DNA of 64,000 nt, from positions 1-64,000 of the forward strand of contig JAAENP010000099.1 of assembly GCA_024224155.1 (NCBI GenBank), in the 5' to 3' direction. The notes beneath the pieces are model-generated. The model saw nothing but the letters and a program-made list of their open reading frames with translations. It was not told the DNA's origin and searched no databases. Shown piece by piece: positions 52,509 through 60,204 of this stretch. This DNA is from a bacterium (GTDB taxonomy: Bacteria; Acidobacteriota; Thermoanaerobaculia; Multivoradales; JAHEKO01). The number at the start of each line of letters is the position of its first letter. Position 1 is the stretch's first letter. The position numbers and the translations under genes were made by a program.

Positions 52509-53600
52509 ATGTCCGACAAAGATCCACTGCCCAGGTTCGCCGGCTCCTGCCCGATCCCGATCAGCGACTATCCGATGGTGCAAATGGCCCATGGAGGGGG
52601 TGGGCGACTTAGCCAGATGCTGATCGAGAAGCTGTTCGTTCCGGCCTTCGACAATCCGGTGCTCGAGAATCTCCACGACGGGGCGGTGCTGGGCCTGAGT
52701 TCGGGGTCGGAGCGCTCTCCCGGGCAGCAGCGGCTGGCGTTTTCGACCGACTCGTTCGTCGTGCGGCCGCTCTTCTTTCCGGGTGGCGACATCGGATCGC
52801 TCGCGGTTCACGGCACGGTCAACGACGTCGCGATGTGCGGCGCCAAGCCGATGGCGATCTCGGCCGGCTTCATTCTCGAAGAAGGCTTCGCGATGGGAGA
52901 TCTCTGGCGAATCGTCGAGTCGATGCGGGATGCCGCCCTAGAGGCGGGTGTCTGGGTGGTAACCGGCGACACCAAGGTGGTCGACAAGGGCAAGGGGGAC
53001 GGCGTCTACATCAATACCACCGGCGTGGGTCTGCTGCGCGACGGCGTCGAGATCTCGCCCGAGGGGGCGTCGGTCGGCGACAAGATCCTGATCAACGGAC
53101 CGATCGCCGAGCACGGCATCGCGATCATGTCGGTTCGGGAGGGCCTCGAGTTCGAGACCCGGCTCGAGACCGATTCGGCGGCCCTCTATCCGTTGGTCGA
53201 GCTGCTTCTCGACAACTTGCCGGATGACCTGCGGGTGCTCCGGGATCCCACCCGCGGAGGAGTCGCGAGCGCTCTCAACGAGATCGCCGGTCAATCGAAC
53301 GCGGGCGTCCTTCTCGAAGAGGATCGGATTCCACTGTCCGAGGAGGTCCGCGGTGCCTGTGAGATCCTGGGCTTCGATCCACTCTACGTAGCCAATGAGG
53401 GCAAATGTCTGGCCATCATCGCCGCCGATCGTGCCGAGGAAGCGCTCGAGCTCTGGCGCTCGCACCGCCTCGGCGCCCAGGCGGCAATCATAGGCGAGGT
53501 CGTCGACGACCACCCCGGCCGTGTCGTCCTGCGCTCGTCCATCGGCGGCCTGCGAGTCGTCGACATGCTCTCCGGCGAGCAGCTGCCACGCATCTGCTGA
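52509..53600 (+). CDS. hypE: carbamoyl dehydratase HypE
   Basis: 363 residues from ATG 52509 behind GGGGAG. PurM/ThiL-like ATP-dependent fold: MAHGGGGRLSQMLIEKLFVP, LAFSTDSFVVRPLFFPGGDI, LAVHGTVNDVAMCGAKPMAI, RDPTRGGVASALNEIAGQSN. The protein ends in LPRIC, whose C-terminal Cys accepts the carbamoyl group from HypF and is dehydrated to thiocyanate. The ending agrees with the function, so the gene is complete. It is the last gene of the group and converges on the minus-strand redox operon, whose last stop is at 53605. Confidence 0.95.
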   Translation: MSDKDPLPRFAGSCPIPISDYPMVQMAHGGGGRLSQMLIEKLFVPAFDNPVLENLHDGAVLGLSSGSERSPGQQRLAFSTDSFVVRPLFFPGGDIGSLAVHGTVNDVAMCGAKPMAISAGFILEEGFAMGDLWRIVESMRDAALEAGVWVVTGDTKVVDKGKGDGVYINTTGVGLLRDGVEISPEGASVGDKILINGPIAEHGIAIMSVREGLEFETRLETDSAALYPLVELLLDNLPDDLRVLRDPTRGGVASALNEIAGQSNAGVLLEEDRIPLSEEVRGACEILGFDPLYVANEGKCLAIIAADRAEEALELWRSHRLGAQAAIIGEVVDDHPGRVVLRSSIGGLRVVDMLSGEQLPRIC

Positions 53601-53604
53601 CCGG

Positions 53605-53730
53605 TCAAGGTTCCTTGTCGGGGCCTCTGAGGTACCTCACCAGGAAGACAAAAAGAACCAGGAAGGCCATGAGAAGCAGGTACTCCAGCCCCTTGGTCTC
53701 GAAGATATTGACGTAGTAGTAGGTCTCCAT
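53605..53730 (-). CDS. 41-residue single-helix membrane protein of the NrfD complex
   Basis: ATG 53730 follows AGGGAG about 12 nt upstream and the nrfD-like stop by 12 nt. The product begins METYYYVNIFETKGLEYLLL and continues MAFLVLFVFLVRYLRGPDKE, P: one hydrophobic helix of about 18 residues flanked by charged ends. A tiny membrane subunit of this kind closes the Nhc and Hmc operons of sulfate reducers (NhcD, HmcD). The hydrophobic core, the ribosome site and the place directly after the NrfD-like gene make it likely to be real. It probably stabilises the membrane part of the complex. Confidence 0.75.
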   Translation of the reverse strand: METYYYVNIFETKGLEYLLLMAFLVLFVFLVRYLRGPDKEP

Positions 53731-53742
53731 TTCTCGTGCTCC

Positions 53743-55011
53743 CTACACCGTGGTCGATGGTATCGGCGCGCCGGCTCTGGCTCGCTGCGCAGGCAGCTCA
53801 TGCGCTTCCCGGAGAACCGGCATTCGAAGCACGATCCAGCGGAACACCCAGATTTCCGTGAACACCACCATCAGCGTCACCACGATCTCCTGCCAGGACG
53901 GGTAGTAGCGGACCGCCGCGGTCCAGTTGTAGGCGATGACCGAGGTGTTGAGACGATTGAGGATGATGCCCACCAGAGCCATGACGGCGGCAACGCGCAC
54001 CGTGCCGACACTGCGGTTGCGCACGCCATAGGCGAAAAGTACACACGGAAACAGCACGAAGCCCAGTATCTCGACCAGGTACCAGGCGCCCCAGCCGTCG
54101 GTGAGCAAGGTCCACTGCCGGTCGTGGACGAAAGTGAGCAACTTGAAGAAGTAGTAAACGAAGAGCGAAATCGCGGCTCCTTTGCCGAGCCCGAGAATGA
54201 TGTCTTCGAAAGTATGGTGCTTGGCGGGATCGATCTGGTCCTTGAACACGCGATGGCTGATCGTGCCCTCGACGATGATCATCGACAGACCGGCAAAGAT
54301 GCTCGATACCAGGAAAAAAATCGGGATGAACTCCGAGTACCACAGGGGATGGATCTTCGATTTGGCCATGAGAAACAGGGCGCCGAGGCCGGACTGGTGC
54401 AGGCTGGACAGCGTGACACCGAAGATCACGGTTCCCAATGTCAGCGCGCCCAGGATCCGGCGGAGTTTCTTCCAGCCCGCCCACTCCGCAATCACCGGGG
54501 AGAACTCCACCAGCTCGGCCAGCATGTAGAGCATGAAGTGCCACGACACGAGGAAGAGCACGGAGTTGTAACCGAAGGAGTTGCCGATGATCGGATTGAT
54601 GATGTGCCAGGGCCGGCCGAGATCCAGAACCAGCGCCCCGGCATAGAACACATAGGCGAGAAGACCGGAGAGCACCGTGGGCCTGACGATGGGGTGGTAC
54701 TTCTCGAGCTTCATCACGTAGACGGCGAAGGTGATTGCGTAGGCACCGCCGGCGAAGGCCACGCCAGTGACGACATCGAAGCCGATCCAGAACCCCCAGG
54801 GGAATTCCTGAGAGAGGTTGGTGACCGCTCCCAGGCCCTTTGTGAACCGGACCACCAGAATGCCGAGGCCGAGCAGGATGACCGGGATCGAGATGACGTT
54901 AAAAGGAGTCAGCAGCTTGCCCTTGGGCCTGGCCTCGGAGAGCAGCAACCTGCCGAAGCGCCTGAGCTCTCCACCAAGATCGCGATTCTCCAGCATCGAC
55001 GGCCTTCTCAC
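53743..55011 (-). CDS. NrfD/PsrC-family quinone-interacting membrane subunit
   Basis: 422 residues from GTG 55011, overlapping the Fe-S subunit stop as GTGA; ATG 54996 is possible. It has about ten hydrophobic helices, with NVISIPVILLGLGILVVRFT first, GFDVVTGVAFAGGAYAITFA and ADLGRPWHI-like sequence VLDLGRPWHIINPIIGNSFG, then SVLFLVSWHFMLYMLAELVE. NrfD proteins accept electrons to or from quinone without their own cofactor and some move protons. It should take electrons from the Fe-S subunit encoded just before it, linking the pentaheme cytochrome to the quinone pool. HmcC, NhcC and DsrP are the relatives. Confidence 0.9.
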   Translation of the reverse strand: MRRPSMLENRDLGGELRRFGRLLLSEARPKGKLLTPFNVISIPVILLGLGILVVRFTKGLGAVTNLSQEFPWGFWIGFDVVTGVAFAGGAYAITFAVYVMKLEKYHPIVRPTVLSGLLAYVFYAGALVLDLGRPWHIINPIIGNSFGYNSVLFLVSWHFMLYMLAELVEFSPVIAEWAGWKKLRRILGALTLGTVIFGVTLSSLHQSGLGALFLMAKSKIHPLWYSEFIPIFFLVSSIFAGLSMIIVEGTISHRVFKDQIDPAKHHTFEDIILGLGKGAAISLFVYYFFKLLTFVHDRQWTLLTDGWGAWYLVEILGFVLFPCVLFAYGVRNRSVGTVRVAAVMALVGIILNRLNTSVIAYNWTAAVRYYPSWQEIVVTLMVVFTEIWVFRWIVLRMPVLREAHELPAQRARAGAPIPSTTV

Positions 55012-55856
55012 GGCTCCGACTCCTTCTCGGCGAGCAAGCTCAAGCCGAGAAGCAGTGCCGGCAGTCCGAAAAGGACAAGCGGCACGCCGTAGAGAAAATC
55101 ACGGGTGAACTCGGGATAGGGAGTCGTCCCGAGATCGGTTCGGAAACCCAACTCCTCGAAGGGCACTGCCGATAGATACAGCCAGCCGGTACCTCCCACT
55201 TCGTGCTCGCCGTAGATGTTGTGAACGTACTTGTCTGGATGGTTGTAGATACGAATGCGGGCGATCTCCATCAGGTCGCGCTTCCTGCCGAACATCAGCG
55301 CGTCGGTCGGGCAGGATTCGACACAGGCCGGTTTCTTGCCCTCTCCCAGCCTTTCCCAGCACATGTTGCACTTCTGGATCTTCGGATTCCACGAGTTGTA
55401 CTCGAACTTGGGGATCTCGAAGGGGCAGGAGACCATGCAGAAACGACATCCCATGCATTTGTCCGGATGCCAGATCACCGGCCCTTTGCGGGTCTTGTGC
55501 ATGGCGTTGGTGAGGCACGCCGCGGTGCAAGCCGGTTGCCAGCAATGCATGCATTGTCTCTTGACGAACACCTCGCCGCGGCTGGTTTCATAGCGATTGA
55601 CCACCATCCACTGATGGTCTGAGGTCGGTCTTTCGTGCTCGAGCAGATCGTCGTTCTCGATGTCGGGTACGGGGAGATCGTGAGTCAGCGAGCACGAGCG
55701 CTCGCACGCGCGGCAGCCGATGCAGCGGGTGGTGTCGACGAGAACGCCCCAGAACTCAGGGCTGTCCGGTTCCGGAGGGGAGTCAGCTCTGGCCGGCCCG
55801 GTAGCCGCCGCGGCTCCGGCCGCTCCGGCGAGTTTGAGAAACCCTCTCCTATCCAT
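55008..55856 (-). CDS. Tat-exported ferredoxin-like 4x[4Fe-4S] subunit with C-terminal anchor
   Basis: 282 residues from ATG 55856 with AAGGGG upstream, overlapping the cytochrome stop by a few nt. Twin-arginine signal MDRRGFLKLAGAAGAAAAT. Cysteine runs for four clusters: DTTRCIGCRACERSCSLTHD, KRQCMHCWQPACTAACLTNA, HPDKCMGCRFCMVSCPFEIP, and KCNMCWERLGEGKKPACVES followed by CPTDAL. Residues about 255-278 form a membrane helix (YGVPLVLFGLPALLLGLSLL). It is of the HybA/HmcB/NrfC type and should lie on the periplasmic side between the cytochrome and the NrfD-like protein. Confidence 0.92.
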   Translation of the reverse strand: MDRRGFLKLAGAAGAAAATGPARADSPPEPDSPEFWGVLVDTTRCIGCRACERSCSLTHDLPVPDIENDDLLEHERPTSDHQWMVVNRYETSRGEVFVKRQCMHCWQPACTAACLTNAMHKTRKGPVIWHPDKCMGCRFCMVSCPFEIPKFEYNSWNPKIQKCNMCWERLGEGKKPACVESCPTDALMFGRKRDLMEIARIRIYNHPDKYVHNIYGEHEVGGTGWLYLSAVPFEELGFRTDLGTTPYPEFTRDFLYGVPLVLFGLPALLLGLSLLAEKESEP

Positions 55857-56373
55857 GCTGATCCCCTTCTTTCGCGTCGGAAGCGTCTGCCTTGTGGCAG
55901 AGGCTGCAACCGCGTGACGCGTCTCGGCCGGTGCCGCCTTCGTGGCATTCGAAGCAACTCCGGTGAATGACGACCTTGGCACTCAGGGTCTCGTCGGCAA
56001 TGGTGGTGGGTGACGAGTGGTGGCAGGCTGAGCAGGCCTGAGGAGAGGCGGGCGGAGCTTCGGACAGGTGACAGGTCTGGCACTCGATCCAGAAGTCATC
56101 GAAGTACTCCTGATGGGGAATGCTCAGTGCCGCGGCGTTGGTCTCGTGATGGCAGGTAACACATTCGATCTCGAAATCGGAGGCGTGCATCGAGTGAGGA
56201 AAGTCGACGGTTCCCGCGACCGTGAAACTGGTGATGACCTCGGGCGGCTCGCGATCGAGCTCCGGGGATTGGCTTTCGGCCGGCAGCGCCATCAGAAGAG
56301 CGGTCAGGACGACGGCTGGGCGGAACGCGAACATTTTTCTTCGGCTCGTCCGATGCTTCCGACCGCCGGTCAT
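55849..56373 (-). CDS. periplasmic pentaheme cytochrome c (class III / c7-like)
   Basis: 174 residues from ATG 56373, overlapping the previous stop as ATGA. A signal peptide runs to about residue 34 (VVLTALLMALPAESQS). Five CxxCH heme motifs begin at residues 71, 98, 114, 140 and 156 (CVTCH, CQTCH, CSACH, CFECH, CSLCH). Distal histidine candidates are FPHSMHAS, IPHQEY and VVIHRS, the pattern of bis-His c7/c3 cytochromes. It should receive electrons in the periplasm, for example from a hydrogenase or formate dehydrogenase, and hand them to the Fe-S/NrfD pair. NhcA of Desulfovibrio has nine hemes and QrcA six, so this one is a smaller relative in function rather than in sequence. Confidence 0.9.
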   Translation of the reverse strand: MTGGRKHRTSRRKMFAFRPAVVLTALLMALPAESQSPELDREPPEVITSFTVAGTVDFPHSMHASDFEIECVTCHHETNAAALSIPHQEYFDDFWIECQTCHLSEAPPASPQACSACHHSSPTTIADETLSAKVVIHRSCFECHEGGTGRDASRGCSLCHKADASDAKEGDQHG

Positions 56374-57530
56374 GCGGCTTGCGAGTTCAGGAAGGCGTGG
56401 GCGAAAGCGGACCACGCGAGGTCGAAGGAGCGACTCTCCTCGTTTGCGCCGGGCTCCTGCGCGTCGCCCGCTTCCTGTTCGAGAGCTTGCGCAGCGGAAC
56501 GAAGTTTCACGATCTCCTGCTCGTACCAGGGCACCGCATCGCAGCCGATAGTCAGCTCGGTCAGATCCGCACTCAGGTTGTCGGGCTCGACCGAGCAGAT
56601 CCAGCCCAGCTGGTAGGGACGGCGCCTGAGCAGGTCGAGGTGATAGGTGAGCTCGTGGTTTGCCCGCGTGATCTTTCCGTCCAGTGGCGAAGGAAAGGTG
56701 AGCGAGCGCTCGCCCCTCGAGATCGTAAACAGTGGTGCCCCCTTTCTGACCTTGGTGCCCGGATCGGGGAAGGTGATGTCGTCCGTCGGTCCGAGCGACT
56801 TGTGAATGAAGTCGTCAAGGCCGATTCGGGCTTCGCCGTTGACTTCGACGCTCACCCAGGTGTGATGGGGCGAGACGAAGATGCCGCCGGGAACGTTGAC
56901 CACATGATTGGACTCGGATTCTTGAGACGAGGCGGTGACCAGGCGCACCCTGGGTGGGGTCTGCCGCTCGATTCGGTCCTGGCGCCGGATGACGAGTTGG
57001 TCGGTGAAATCGACCAACTCGTCCTCGGTGAACGGTTTCTGCACATAGTCCATGGCGCCGTACTTCATCGCGTCGACCGCGGACTCGATCGTGGCATAGC
57101 CGGTGATCATCACGACGTCGATGTCGGGTCTCAGATGCTTCGAGGCCTTGGTGACGTCCAACCCGTCGAGACCCGGCATCTTCAAGTCGGTGAAGACGAA
57201 GTCGTAGTCGTTCTTTCGTAACAGGCTCAGAGCCTCTTGGCCCGTTTCGACGGTGTCCACCGAGTAGCCTGCCAGGACGAGGATCTTGCGGAAGCTGTCG
57301 AGGATTACCGGTTCGTCGTCGATCGCCAGGATTCTGGCCTTGGGCTTTTCGACGGTCACCCGCTTCAGACTCCGGGCCTCGTCTGCGAACTCGAGCTTGA
57401 GTCCGATGTCCAGCGCCTTCTCCCGCTCTCTGCGCTGGCGAGACTGCTCGATCTTCTTGAGCGACACGCGCAGTGCCAGGTCGACGAGAAAGAAGACAAC
57501 AACTGTGAGGATGACGAGAACTGCAACCAT
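56370..57530 (-). CDS. membrane-anchored response regulator fused to a non-lipoylated GcvH-like domain
   Basis: 386 residues from ATG 57530, 4 nt after the previous stop. Residues 2-19 are one membrane helix, 20-60 a charged linker, 65-180 a receiver (DDEP at 71-74, phospho-Asp D115 in FVFTDLKMPGLDG, VMITGYATIES, VQKPF). Residues about 214-318 match the glycine cleavage H-protein fold: HHTWVSVEVNGEARIGLDDF, LGPTDDITFPDPGTKVRKGA, SPLDGKITRANHEL, PYQLGWICSV. Where GcvH has its lipoyl-lysine, this protein has E274 (SRGERS), so no lipoyl group can be attached. The tail of 60 residues is unassigned. No DNA-binding domain is present. It probably acts at the membrane, perhaps on the NrfD complex genes next to it. 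Confidence 0.82.
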   Translation of the reverse strand: MVAVLVILTVVVFFLVDLALRVSLKKIEQSRQRREREKALDIGLKLEFADEARSLKRVTVEKPKARILAIDDEPVILDSFRKILVLAGYSVDTVETGQEALSLLRKNDYDFVFTDLKMPGLDGLDVTKASKHLRPDIDVVMITGYATIESAVDAMKYGAMDYVQKPFTEDELVDFTDQLVIRRQDRIERQTPPRVRLVTASSQESESNHVVNVPGGIFVSPHHTWVSVEVNGEARIGLDDFIHKSLGPTDDITFPDPGTKVRKGAPLFTISRGERSLTFPSPLDGKITRANHELTYHLDLLRRRPYQLGWICSVEPDNLSADLTELTIGCDAVPWYEQEIVKLRSAAQALEQEAGDAQEPGANEESRSFDLAWSAFAHAFLNSQAA

Positions 57531-57534
57531 GGTG

Positions 57535-58329
57535 CTACTCCATCTGAAGCCAGCGTTGATCGAGGAAATCGAGCTCGCGGTCGAGGTTGTCGGGGATAAT
57601 CCGGGTCAGCCAGCCCTTGCCGAACGGATCTCGATTGATGAGCTCGATCGAGTCGCGGATCAGCGGATTGGCGGTCAGTACGATGCCGCTCAGCGGAGAC
57701 CTGACCCGGTGGACTATCTCCCCGGGAGTGAGAATCCGGGCGAGAAGTCTGCCTTGCATCGTGCGCTGTTCGGGCTCGAGCAACTCGATCGTTTCGATTT
57801 CGCCGAGCAGGTCCGGGAACGTCTCGGCCAGGCCGAGAGTAGCCGAGCCGTCGGAGTCCAGTCTGGCCCACGAGTGTCGACCGAGAAAGTAGCTGGGCGC
57901 GCCCGGCACGGCGCCGATCCCACTGCCGGCCGTGCCCGGTGCGGTTCCGAGCTTCTTGTCTGAGAACTCGAGGGCCCGTCGCACGACCCCCAAGAGCTCG
58001 CCGATGTCGAAGGGCTTGGCGACGAAGTCGAAGCCGCCCTTGCGAAACGTCATCAGGGCGTTGTCGAGCGTCGCGTAGCCGGTGATCACCACCACCTCGA
58101 TGTCGGGCCAACGGTCTTGAATCAGCTCGAGGAGGTCGAAGCCCGAGGCTCCGGGAAGCTTGAGGTCCGATAGAACCAGGCGGCATCGAGTATCTCGCAG
58201 GATCTCGCAGGCCTCGTTGACGTCGTTCGCCGTCACGACCTCCAGATCGTCCTCTCTGAGGATCTTCCGAGCGGCGGCTACCACTACCGGCTCGTCCTCG
58301 ACGACCAGAACGTCGATCCGTCGGGTCAT
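57535..58329 (-). CDS. response regulator fused to a non-lipoylated GcvH-like domain
   Basis: 264 residues from ATG 58329, overlapping the heme kinase stop by ATGA. Receiver at 1-125: VLVVEDEPVV, D55 in LVLSDLKLPGASGFD, VVITGYATLDN, VAKPFDIGEL, of NtrC-like type. After a Gly/Ala/Pro linker, residues 145-252 are GcvH-like: GRHSWARLDSDGSATLGLAE, LLGEIETIELLEPEQ, SPLSGIVLTANPLI, PFGKGWLTRIIPDNL. The lipoyl position again holds a glutamate, E204 in TPGEIV. It lacks the membrane helix of its neighbour. Two regulators with the same rare output domain in one operon suggest a pair that acts in sequence or as a heterodimer. glycine cleavage partners gcvT and gcvP are absent. Confidence 0.83.
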   Translation of the reverse strand: MTRRIDVLVVEDEPVVVAAARKILREDDLEVVTANDVNEACEILRDTRCRLVLSDLKLPGASGFDLLELIQDRWPDIEVVVITGYATLDNALMTFRKGGFDFVAKPFDIGELLGVVRRALEFSDKKLGTAPGTAGSGIGAVPGAPSYFLGRHSWARLDSDGSATLGLAETFPDLLGEIETIELLEPEQRTMQGRLLARILTPGEIVHRVRSPLSGIVLTANPLIRDSIELINRDPFGKGWLTRIIPDNLDRELDFLDQRWLQME

Positions 58330-59849
58330 CGGGCCTCCTCGGCGTCGGTCAAGCCGGTTCCGGGCTCTGCCGGAAGAAGCAGCGTGAAGGTCGTGCCGCG
58401 CTCGGGCTTGCTGTTGACCGACACCGTGCCGCCGTGCTCCTGGACAATCCCCCAGACAACCGCCAGCCCCAGACCGGTACCTTCGGTGGCTTTGGTCGTG
58501 AAGAAAGGCTCGAAGATCCTGTCGATGTGGTCGCGCGGAATTCCGCAACCGCTGTCTGCTACCTTGATCTCGACCTGCCGGCCGTTCTCCGGGTCCATGA
58601 CGTCGGAGGATATGAAGATCTCGCCGCCCCCTTCACCGATGGCGTCTGCGGCGTTGACGAGCAGGTTGATCAGCACCTGTACGAGTTGGTTTCCATCTCC
58701 CATCACCCTGGGGAGCTCCGGCTGCAGGGTCTTGGTGACTCCGATATTGCCGACACTGAGTTGGTTGTCGACGATGTCGAGTGATCGCTCTATAACCTGG
58801 TTGCAGTCTATGTAGGTCTTGTGGGTCGGTGCTTGTCGTGAGAAATCGAGTAAGCCCTTGACGATCTCGCGACACCTCTTGGCCTCGCGAACAACGGTCA
58901 CGAGGTCTTGCTTCGTTTCTGAATCGTCGGGTGCGCGTTTGAGCAGGAAGCTGCTGTAGGTCAGAACTCCGGTCAGAGGGTTGTTGATCTCGTGCGCGAT
59001 TCCGGCCGTGAGCTGACCGAGCGACGCCAGTTTGTTGGACTGGTAGATCTGCTTTTGCGCCTCAGCCAGCTTCTCGGTCATTGTGTTGAAGGACTCGTCG
59101 AGCTGGCCGAACTCGTCGTTGCGCTTGACCTCGAGCTTGTAGTCCAGATTGCCCGAAGCCACCGCATCGGTGGCTTTCAAGAGCTGCAGCAACGGCTTGT
59201 CGACGAGGAAGCGGAACAAGATCCAGATGATTGCGCTGGCGGCAAGGATGGCGCTTGGAACCAGGATCAGCGCTCTGTTCCTGTTTGCGGCCATGTGGCG
59301 GTCGACGCTTTCCAGCGACATCGTCACGTCCAGGACACCGAGGACCGTCTGAGCCGCAGGGTGCGCGTGGCATTCACCGTTAGAACAGCTTGTCTCGTTA
59401 TAGATAGGGTTGATGATCCCCAACGTGCGGAAGCCGTTTTCGGTCATGAAGGTACGAGTGCGTTGGCTCATCGACAACCGCTCGAGTGGTGCGTCAGCGG
59501 CATGACAGGCGTAGCAAGACTCCGCGTCCTTGTCGACGAAGGTGCCGATCAGCAGTTTGTCGTCGGCGTAGGAGACCTCGCCCTCCTTGTTGAAGACCCG
59601 CACTCGGTCGATGCCCTCCTGTCGGCCGATGGTGTCGATGATCTCGTGCACCTGGTCGGGTCGATTCCTGAGCATCGCGTAGCGGGTGCTGCTCTTGATT
59701 GTCTCGCTGAGCTGATTGGCCTGGAGCTCGATCTCCGAGGTCATGGCCGCGTGCTGAGATCCGATCAGCCACACGACGAAAAGGCCGAAGGCGAGAAGGG
59801 TAGTAGCCGCCACGGCCGCCATGAGTCTGTGACTGATCTTGGGCCTCAT
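58326..59849 (-). CDS. sensor histidine kinase with a periplasmic diheme domain
   Basis: 507 residues from ATG 59849, overlapping the small ORF stop by ATGA. One membrane helix at 10-30 and another near 192-215 bound a periplasmic domain with two heme c motifs: C112-C115-H116 (CYACH) and a CX4CH motif C155-C160-H161 (CSNGECH). HAMP follows at 216-270, then HisKA with H286 in GIAHEINNPLTGVLTYSSFL and an HATPase (LINLLVNAADAI, DSGCGIPRDHIDRIFEPFFT, GTGLGLAVVWGI). It should sense the redox state or a small ligand such as NO or O2 at the hemes. The two following receiver genes are its likely targets. The CX4CH form is known from some multiheme cytochromes. Confidence 0.9.
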   Translation of the reverse strand: MRPKISHRLMAAVAATTLLAFGLFVVWLIGSQHAAMTSEIELQANQLSETIKSSTRYAMLRNRPDQVHEIIDTIGRQEGIDRVRVFNKEGEVSYADDKLLIGTFVDKDAESCYACHAADAPLERLSMSQRTRTFMTENGFRTLGIINPIYNETSCSNGECHAHPAAQTVLGVLDVTMSLESVDRHMAANRNRALILVPSAILAASAIIWILFRFLVDKPLLQLLKATDAVASGNLDYKLEVKRNDEFGQLDESFNTMTEKLAEAQKQIYQSNKLASLGQLTAGIAHEINNPLTGVLTYSSFLLKRAPDDSETKQDLVTVVREAKRCREIVKGLLDFSRQAPTHKTYIDCNQVIERSLDIVDNQLSVGNIGVTKTLQPELPRVMGDGNQLVQVLINLLVNAADAIGEGGGEIFISSDVMDPENGRQVEIKVADSGCGIPRDHIDRIFEPFFTTKATEGTGLGLAVVWGIVQEHGGTVSVNSKPERGTTFTLLLPAEPGTGLTDAEEAR

Positions 59850-59989
59850 CTCTGGGTGCCGGATTCGACCGAGAACAGGTTTCCTGCAATGCAACCACGG
59901 CGACGAATGCCGACAGTTGTTCCCGGAGAGTCCCCCCGGCCGAGGTCGCGCCGGTCGGCCGACCCGAGAGGCGGTTGAGGAATGGGCAT
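59846..59989 (-). CDS. 47-residue ORF translationally coupled to the heme kinase
   Basis: ATG 59989 has an excellent ribosome site, GGAGGTGA, a few nt upstream, and its stop overlaps the kinase ATG as ATGA, while the kinase itself has only a poor site. The product starts MPIPQPPLGSADRRDLGRGD and ends SVESGTQR; it is Arg/Gly-rich, has one Cys, no membrane helix and no known motif. Either it is a leader ORF that loads ribosomes onto the kinase gene or a small protein of its own. The peptide sequence does not look strongly conserved in type, so a coupling role is more likely. Confidence 0.45.
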   Translation of the reverse strand: MPIPQPPLGSADRRDLGRGDSPGTTVGIRRRGCIAGNLFSVESGTQR

Positions 59990-60204
59990 CGTCACCTCCC
60001 TGGAGCGAATCCCGTCCTGGGAGATACTCCTTTCTAACTCCCTAACTAAACCCAGTTTCGAATCCGGGCAAGACCCGGCAGGGTAGTCTCGAGCACCCCT
60101 CCGTCGGGTGGGCCGTCTCTTCGTCGTGGACGCTAAGGTGATGGATCGATCGAAGCGCAAGTGCGTTGGATCTGCTGACCGGGAGAGAGACGAAGCTTCC
60201 CAGC
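59990..60204. other. spacer upstream of the heme-kinase operon, likely promoter region
   Basis: The 215 nt between the upstream kinase stop and the small ORF are the largest gap in the minus-strand island. On the minus strand there is a repeat-like GTTTAGTTAGGGAGTTAG near 60055-60033. No sigma-70 or sigma-54 promoter can be named with confidence. Confidence 0.4.

Noticed and set aside
56370-58329. Glycine cleavage system genes
   Set aside because: The GcvH-like domains are fused to receivers, lack the lipoyl-lysine, and gcvT and gcvP are absent.
40810-60060. Shared TCCCTA-type repeat before hoxF (about 40825-40840) and before the heme kinase operon (about 60033-60055)
   Set aside because: The copies differ in orientation and spacing relative to the genes and are short; I could not support a common operator.
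60050-60080. TTCGAATCC sequence resembling a tRNA T-loop
   Set aside because: No acceptor stem, anticodon arm or D-arm could be folded around it on either strand.
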